A stretch of DNA of 9,088 nt from Thermodesulfobacteriota bacterium. Its GTDB lineage: Bacteria > Desulfobacterota > Desulfomonilia > Desulfomonilales > Desulfomonilaceae. Where the stretch lies: positions 1-9,088 of the forward strand of contig JAUPKT010000144.1 in the NCBI GenBank assembly GCA_030837305.1, read 5' to 3'. The notes under the pieces were generated by a model. The model worked only from the letters and a program-made list of their open reading frames with translations, was not told where the DNA came from and ran no database searches. Positions 7,375 through 9,088 of this stretch are shown one piece after another (within the stretch, counting starts at the first letter, position 1; every line of letters starts with the position of its first letter). A program made the translations under genes and the position numbers.

Positions 7375-7392
7375 TGTAAAGAATTTCGACAG
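7375..7392 (+). promoter_or_regulatory. Second copy of the TGTAA-N2-AAT-N3-GACAG motif
   Basis: This 18-base stretch matches 765-782 at 13 positions, with the identical bases grouped as TGTAA, AAT and GACAG. It starts 84 bases before the -24 GG of the permease promoter, against 104 for the other copy, a difference of about two helical turns. That fits an activator bound on the same face of the DNA at both promoters, but two copies are weak statistical evidence. Confidence 0.35.
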
Positions 7393-7457
7393 GGGTTCGT
7401 GTTTACTCATGGTTATTCACGACTGCTATTTCCTACAGCAACTCTCCAGAATTCTCT

Positions 7458-7473
7458 TGGCACGCTGGTTGCA
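7458..7473 (+). promoter_or_regulatory. Sigma-54 (-24/-12) promoter of the small protein-permease operon
   Basis: TGGCACG-CTGG-TTGCA is a full consensus match, including the G after TGGCAC. GG (7459-7460) and GC (7471-7472) are 10 bases apart. The predicted start of transcription is near 7484, about 50 bases before the small protein's ATG. It faces away from the sigma-54 promoter at 7207-7222. Confidence 0.88.
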
Positions 7474-7517
7474 AAGAACACAACGACGAAATGAACTCTT
7501 CAACTTATACCATAAAC

Positions 7518-7525
7518 AAGGAGGT
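7518..7525 (+). promoter_or_regulatory. Strong Shine-Dalgarno that fixes the small protein's start
   Basis: AAGGAGGT, fully complementary to the 16S rRNA tail core, lies 9 bases before the ATG at 7535. Together with the signal peptide that follows, it selects this start over an in-frame ATG at 7409. Confidence 0.85.
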
Positions 7526-7534
7526 CATCATTTC

Positions 7535-7831
7535 ATGTGTAGGAAATCTTTCTTGGCAACCGCGCTATGTGTGGCGTGCCTCTTCGCTCCGGAGTTCGTG
7601 TTTGCTGCAGGAGCCGGGGGAACGGAACTGATCGTGGTGGCGGACACCAGACGAGTGTCCGCGTGGTGGGAGATATATTTCATGAATGTGTATAACACCA
7701 ATCTCACCTTATACGGAATATGGTGTTTGATCATCACCCTGGTTTACGGCATGTCATTGGGTCTTATTGCCGACTTCATCATGAAACGCACGGGAATTGA
7801 TCTTGAGCACAGGACAATCGTTGAGCACTGA
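7535..7831 (+). CDS. Small exported membrane protein paired with a TauE/SafE permease
   Basis: A 98-residue protein with a signal peptide (basic MCRK, hydrophobic 6-22, likely cleavage after FVFA at about residue 24), a periplasmic stretch of about 33 residues (TELIVVADTRRVSAWWEIYF) and one membrane span at about 58-80. A short C-terminal tail, expected to be cytoplasmic, carries GIDLEHRTIVEH. The mature chain would be about 74 residues with its N-terminus in the periplasm. It sits 27 bases upstream of the permease in the same operon, so it is probably a subunit, chaperone or regulator of that transporter. From memory it resembles the small proteins named after DVU0150 that lie beside TauE/SafE genes in sulfate reducers (VVADSR-like segment, C-terminal GIDL...EH); this was not checked. 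No enzymatic motif is visible. The strong ribosome site and consensus sigma-54 promoter suggest high, switchable expression. Confidence 0.85.
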   Translation: MCRKSFLATALCVACLFAPEFVFAAGAGGTELIVVADTRRVSAWWEIYFMNVYNTNLTLYGIWCLIITLVYGMSLGLIADFIMKRTGIDLEHRTIVEH

Positions 7832-7858
7832 CATTTCTTCATTTAGGAGGTTATAAGC

Positions 7859-8881
7859 ATGGACTGGTTATATATGTACATGCCGATAGCAGGCGTAGAG
7901 ATATTCTGGCCTGGTCTCGTGTTGATTGGTTTCTCCGTCGGCGTAATAGGCGGGTTTTTTGGCATGGGTGGCGCCTGGATGGTTACTCCTGGTCTTAACA
8001 TCCTGGGTTTTCCCATGGCGTTCGCCATCGGAACCGATATCGCGCACATGGCCGGAAAATCCATGATATCAACCCTTCGGCATTCCAAGTTCGGCAACGT
8101 GGACTACAAGCTGGGTCTCATCATGGTAGTTGGGACGGTGGGAGGCATTGAATGCGGAGCAGCGGTGGTCATGTGGCTGGAGCGTTTGGGTCGTGTGGAA
8201 TCTGTGGTACGGTATGCCTACGTCATCGTGTTGGCACTCATCGCTGTCATGGTTTTCTACGATTACTTTAAGGCCGTTCGGAAGAAGAAGGCAGGGATCG
8301 AGGATCGACACGGCACCGAGGGTGTCACCTGGTACAAGACCCTCCATAAGGTTAAGATCCCGCCCATGATGCACTTCAAGAACGCAGGTATTACATGCTC
8401 CATGTGGCTTCCCATTTTCGTGAGTTTTGTTACCGGCGTTTTGGCAGGCTTCCTGGGAATCGGTGGTGGATTGATTCGTATGCCTTCTCTCGTTTATCTC
8501 GTTGGCTGCCCAACGCACATCGCAGTGGGCACCGACTTGTTCGAGGTGGCGATCTCCGGTCTATGGGGCACTTTTACTTTCGGACGCTACGGTCGCATCG
8601 AGCTGTTGGGGTTTGTTGTGATGCTTACCGGAGCTGCTATTGGCGCTCAGATCGGGACAGTGGCGACAAAGTACGCTAAAGGAATGGGCATAAGAGTCGC
8701 TTTTGGCCTCGCGGTGGTTGCGTGCATGATTTCAGTGATTCTTAAGCAAATAGGGTGGAATATGTCCGCCACAGTTCTTATCCTCGGCGCTGTAGGATCC
8801 ATCTGCGTCTACATCATGATGATCATGTTCCGGGGGGCTGCCCAGGAGCTTCGCGAGAAGAAACTGACCGCTCACAAGTGA
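7859..8881 (+). CDS. TauE/SafE-family anion permease (sulfite/sulfonate exporter-like)
   Basis: A 340-residue polytopic inner-membrane protein with about eight hydrophobic segments. The family's internal duplication is plain: GFFGMGGAWMVTP...FAIGTD at 32-60 and GFLGIGGGLIRMP...IAVGTD at 197-225, exactly 165 residues apart. Family members export sulfite, sulfoacetate or related small anions, driven by ion gradients; the substrate here is not determined. At 340 residues it is longer than the common 250-residue form, partly because of a basic loop of about 40 residues (137-178, starting AVRKKKAG) between the halves and a charged tail (EKKLTAHK). AGGAGG at 7845-7850 lies 8 bases before the ATG. 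It shares a transcript with the small membrane protein upstream. In a sulfate reducer, sulfite release or organosulfonate handling would be plausible roles. Confidence 0.92.
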   Translation: MDWLYMYMPIAGVEIFWPGLVLIGFSVGVIGGFFGMGGAWMVTPGLNILGFPMAFAIGTDIAHMAGKSMISTLRHSKFGNVDYKLGLIMVVGTVGGIECGAAVVMWLERLGRVESVVRYAYVIVLALIAVMVFYDYFKAVRKKKAGIEDRHGTEGVTWYKTLHKVKIPPMMHFKNAGITCSMWLPIFVSFVTGVLAGFLGIGGGLIRMPSLVYLVGCPTHIAVGTDLFEVAISGLWGTFTFGRYGRIELLGFVVMLTGAAIGAQIGTVATKYAKGMGIRVAFGLAVVACMISVILKQIGWNMSATVLILGAVGSICVYIMMIMFRGAAQELREKKLTAHK

Positions 8882-8896
8882 CAGTTGCATTACTCT

Positions 8897-8913
8897 GAGG
8901 TGTGCCTCGTTTT
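8897..8913 (+). terminator. Weak terminator-like hairpin after the permease gene
   Basis: GAGG-TGTG-CCTC forms a 4-bp stem (5 with a flanking T-G pair), followed by G and four T residues, 16 bases after the permease stop. The stem is short, so it could be a partial terminator or attenuator that lets some transcription reach the gene at 9025. Confidence 0.3.
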
Positions 8914-9024
8914 AATGGCCTTATAAAAAGTAATGATCGGAACAAACTACCCATGCGGAAAGGATTTAACCCTGACCCAAAACAAATGGAAAACTCATAA
9001 CTAATGATCGTGGGAGATCGAGTA

Positions 9025-9088
9025 ATGAAAAAGTGGGTATTCAACGCAATAATAGTCTTGCTGGGTTGTATGATTGGAGCCTCTTTGC
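9025..9088 (+). CDS. N-terminus of an exported protein, cut by window edge
   Basis: ATG at 9025 opens a frame of 21 codons that reads MKKWVFNAIIVLLGCMIGAS and then leaves the window. Two lysines followed by a hydrophobic core indicate a signal peptide or membrane anchor. LLGC at 12-15 is a loose lipobox (leucine at -2 is less usual), so a lipoprotein is possible. GGAG at 9013-9016 lies 8 bases before the ATG. The gene is 143 bases downstream of the permease and could belong to the same operon. The product cannot be identified. Confidence 0.65.
   Translation, partial: MKKWVFNAIIVLLGCMIGASL

Larger units (their letters stand above)
7117..7534. other. Divergent control region between the PEP-synthase-like gene and the permease operon
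   Basis: These 418 bases contain no believable gene. An open frame from 7409 fuses in frame to the small protein's N-terminus, but it spans the sigma-54 promoter and would bury a good signal peptide, so it is not counted as coding. The region holds two oppositely directed sigma-54 promoters, a shared gapped motif and several palindromes: CTTGATCAAG at 7238-7247, GTGATCAC at 7315-7322 and ATGGAA-N7-TTCCAT at 7345-7363. It looks like a shared regulatory hub. Confidence 0.7.

Noticed and set aside
7366..7394. TTGACA at 7366-7371 as a housekeeping -35 element
   Set aside because: No acceptable -10 hexamer lies 16-18 bases downstream, and the site overlaps the candidate activator motif.
7409..7534. 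A 42-codon N-terminal extension of the small membrane protein from ATG 7409
   Set aside because: It spans the sigma-54 promoter at 7458-7473, has no ribosome site and would bury a clear signal peptide. AAGGAGGT sits correctly before ATG 7535.

Overview
The window reads as part of the chromosome of a Gram-negative, probably sulfate-reducing or syntrophic member of the Desulfobacterota (old Deltaproteobacteria). This is inferred from the gene content: sigma-54-type promoters, kinases with HEINNPL H-boxes next to stand-alone receivers, a PEP-synthase-like protein with a non-canonical C-terminus, and a small membrane protein paired with a TauE/SafE permease. The genus cannot be fixed from the sequence. 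No RNA genes, mobile elements or CRISPR arrays were seen.

Layout. (1) 1-631, minus: the 5' part of a sugar-phosphate nucleotidyltransferase gene (HddC-like) that runs off the left edge. (2) 632-932: a divergent control region with a consensus sigma-54 (-24/-12) promoter at 868-883 facing right. (3) 933-4464, plus: a compact signalling operon of kinase, receiver, kinase, receiver. The first kinase has a periplasmic sensor; the second has only a membrane hairpin. Both receivers are single-domain, with no DNA-binding or enzymatic output. (4) 4474-7116, minus: an 880-residue PEP-synthase-like phosphotransferase, convergent with the operon and separated from it by 9 bases. It keeps the ATP-grasp and swivelling phosphohistidine domains, but a different C-terminal domain replaces the PEP/pyruvate TIM barrel. 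(5) 7117-7534: a 418-base divergent control region with a near-consensus sigma-54 promoter facing left (7207-7222) and a perfect-consensus one facing right (7458-7473). (6) 7535-8881, plus: a 98-residue secreted/membrane protein followed by a 340-residue TauE/SafE-family permease. (7) 9025-9088, plus: the first codons of another exported protein, cut by the right edge.

How it fits together. Three transcription units (kinase/receiver operon, PEP-synthase-like enzyme, permease operon) each carry a GG-N10-GC sigma-54 promoter, and two of them share a gapped 18-base motif about 80-105 bases upstream. This suggests one co-regulated module: an envelope-sensing phosphorelay, a cytoplasmic phosphohistidine enzyme with an unknown acceptor, and an anion (sulfite/sulfonate-type) exporter. 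No sigma-54 activator (AAA+ protein) is encoded in the window, so the link from receivers to promoters must be supplied elsewhere. The shared regulon and the exporter's substrate are inference; the promoters, domain layouts and missing output domains are read from the sequence.
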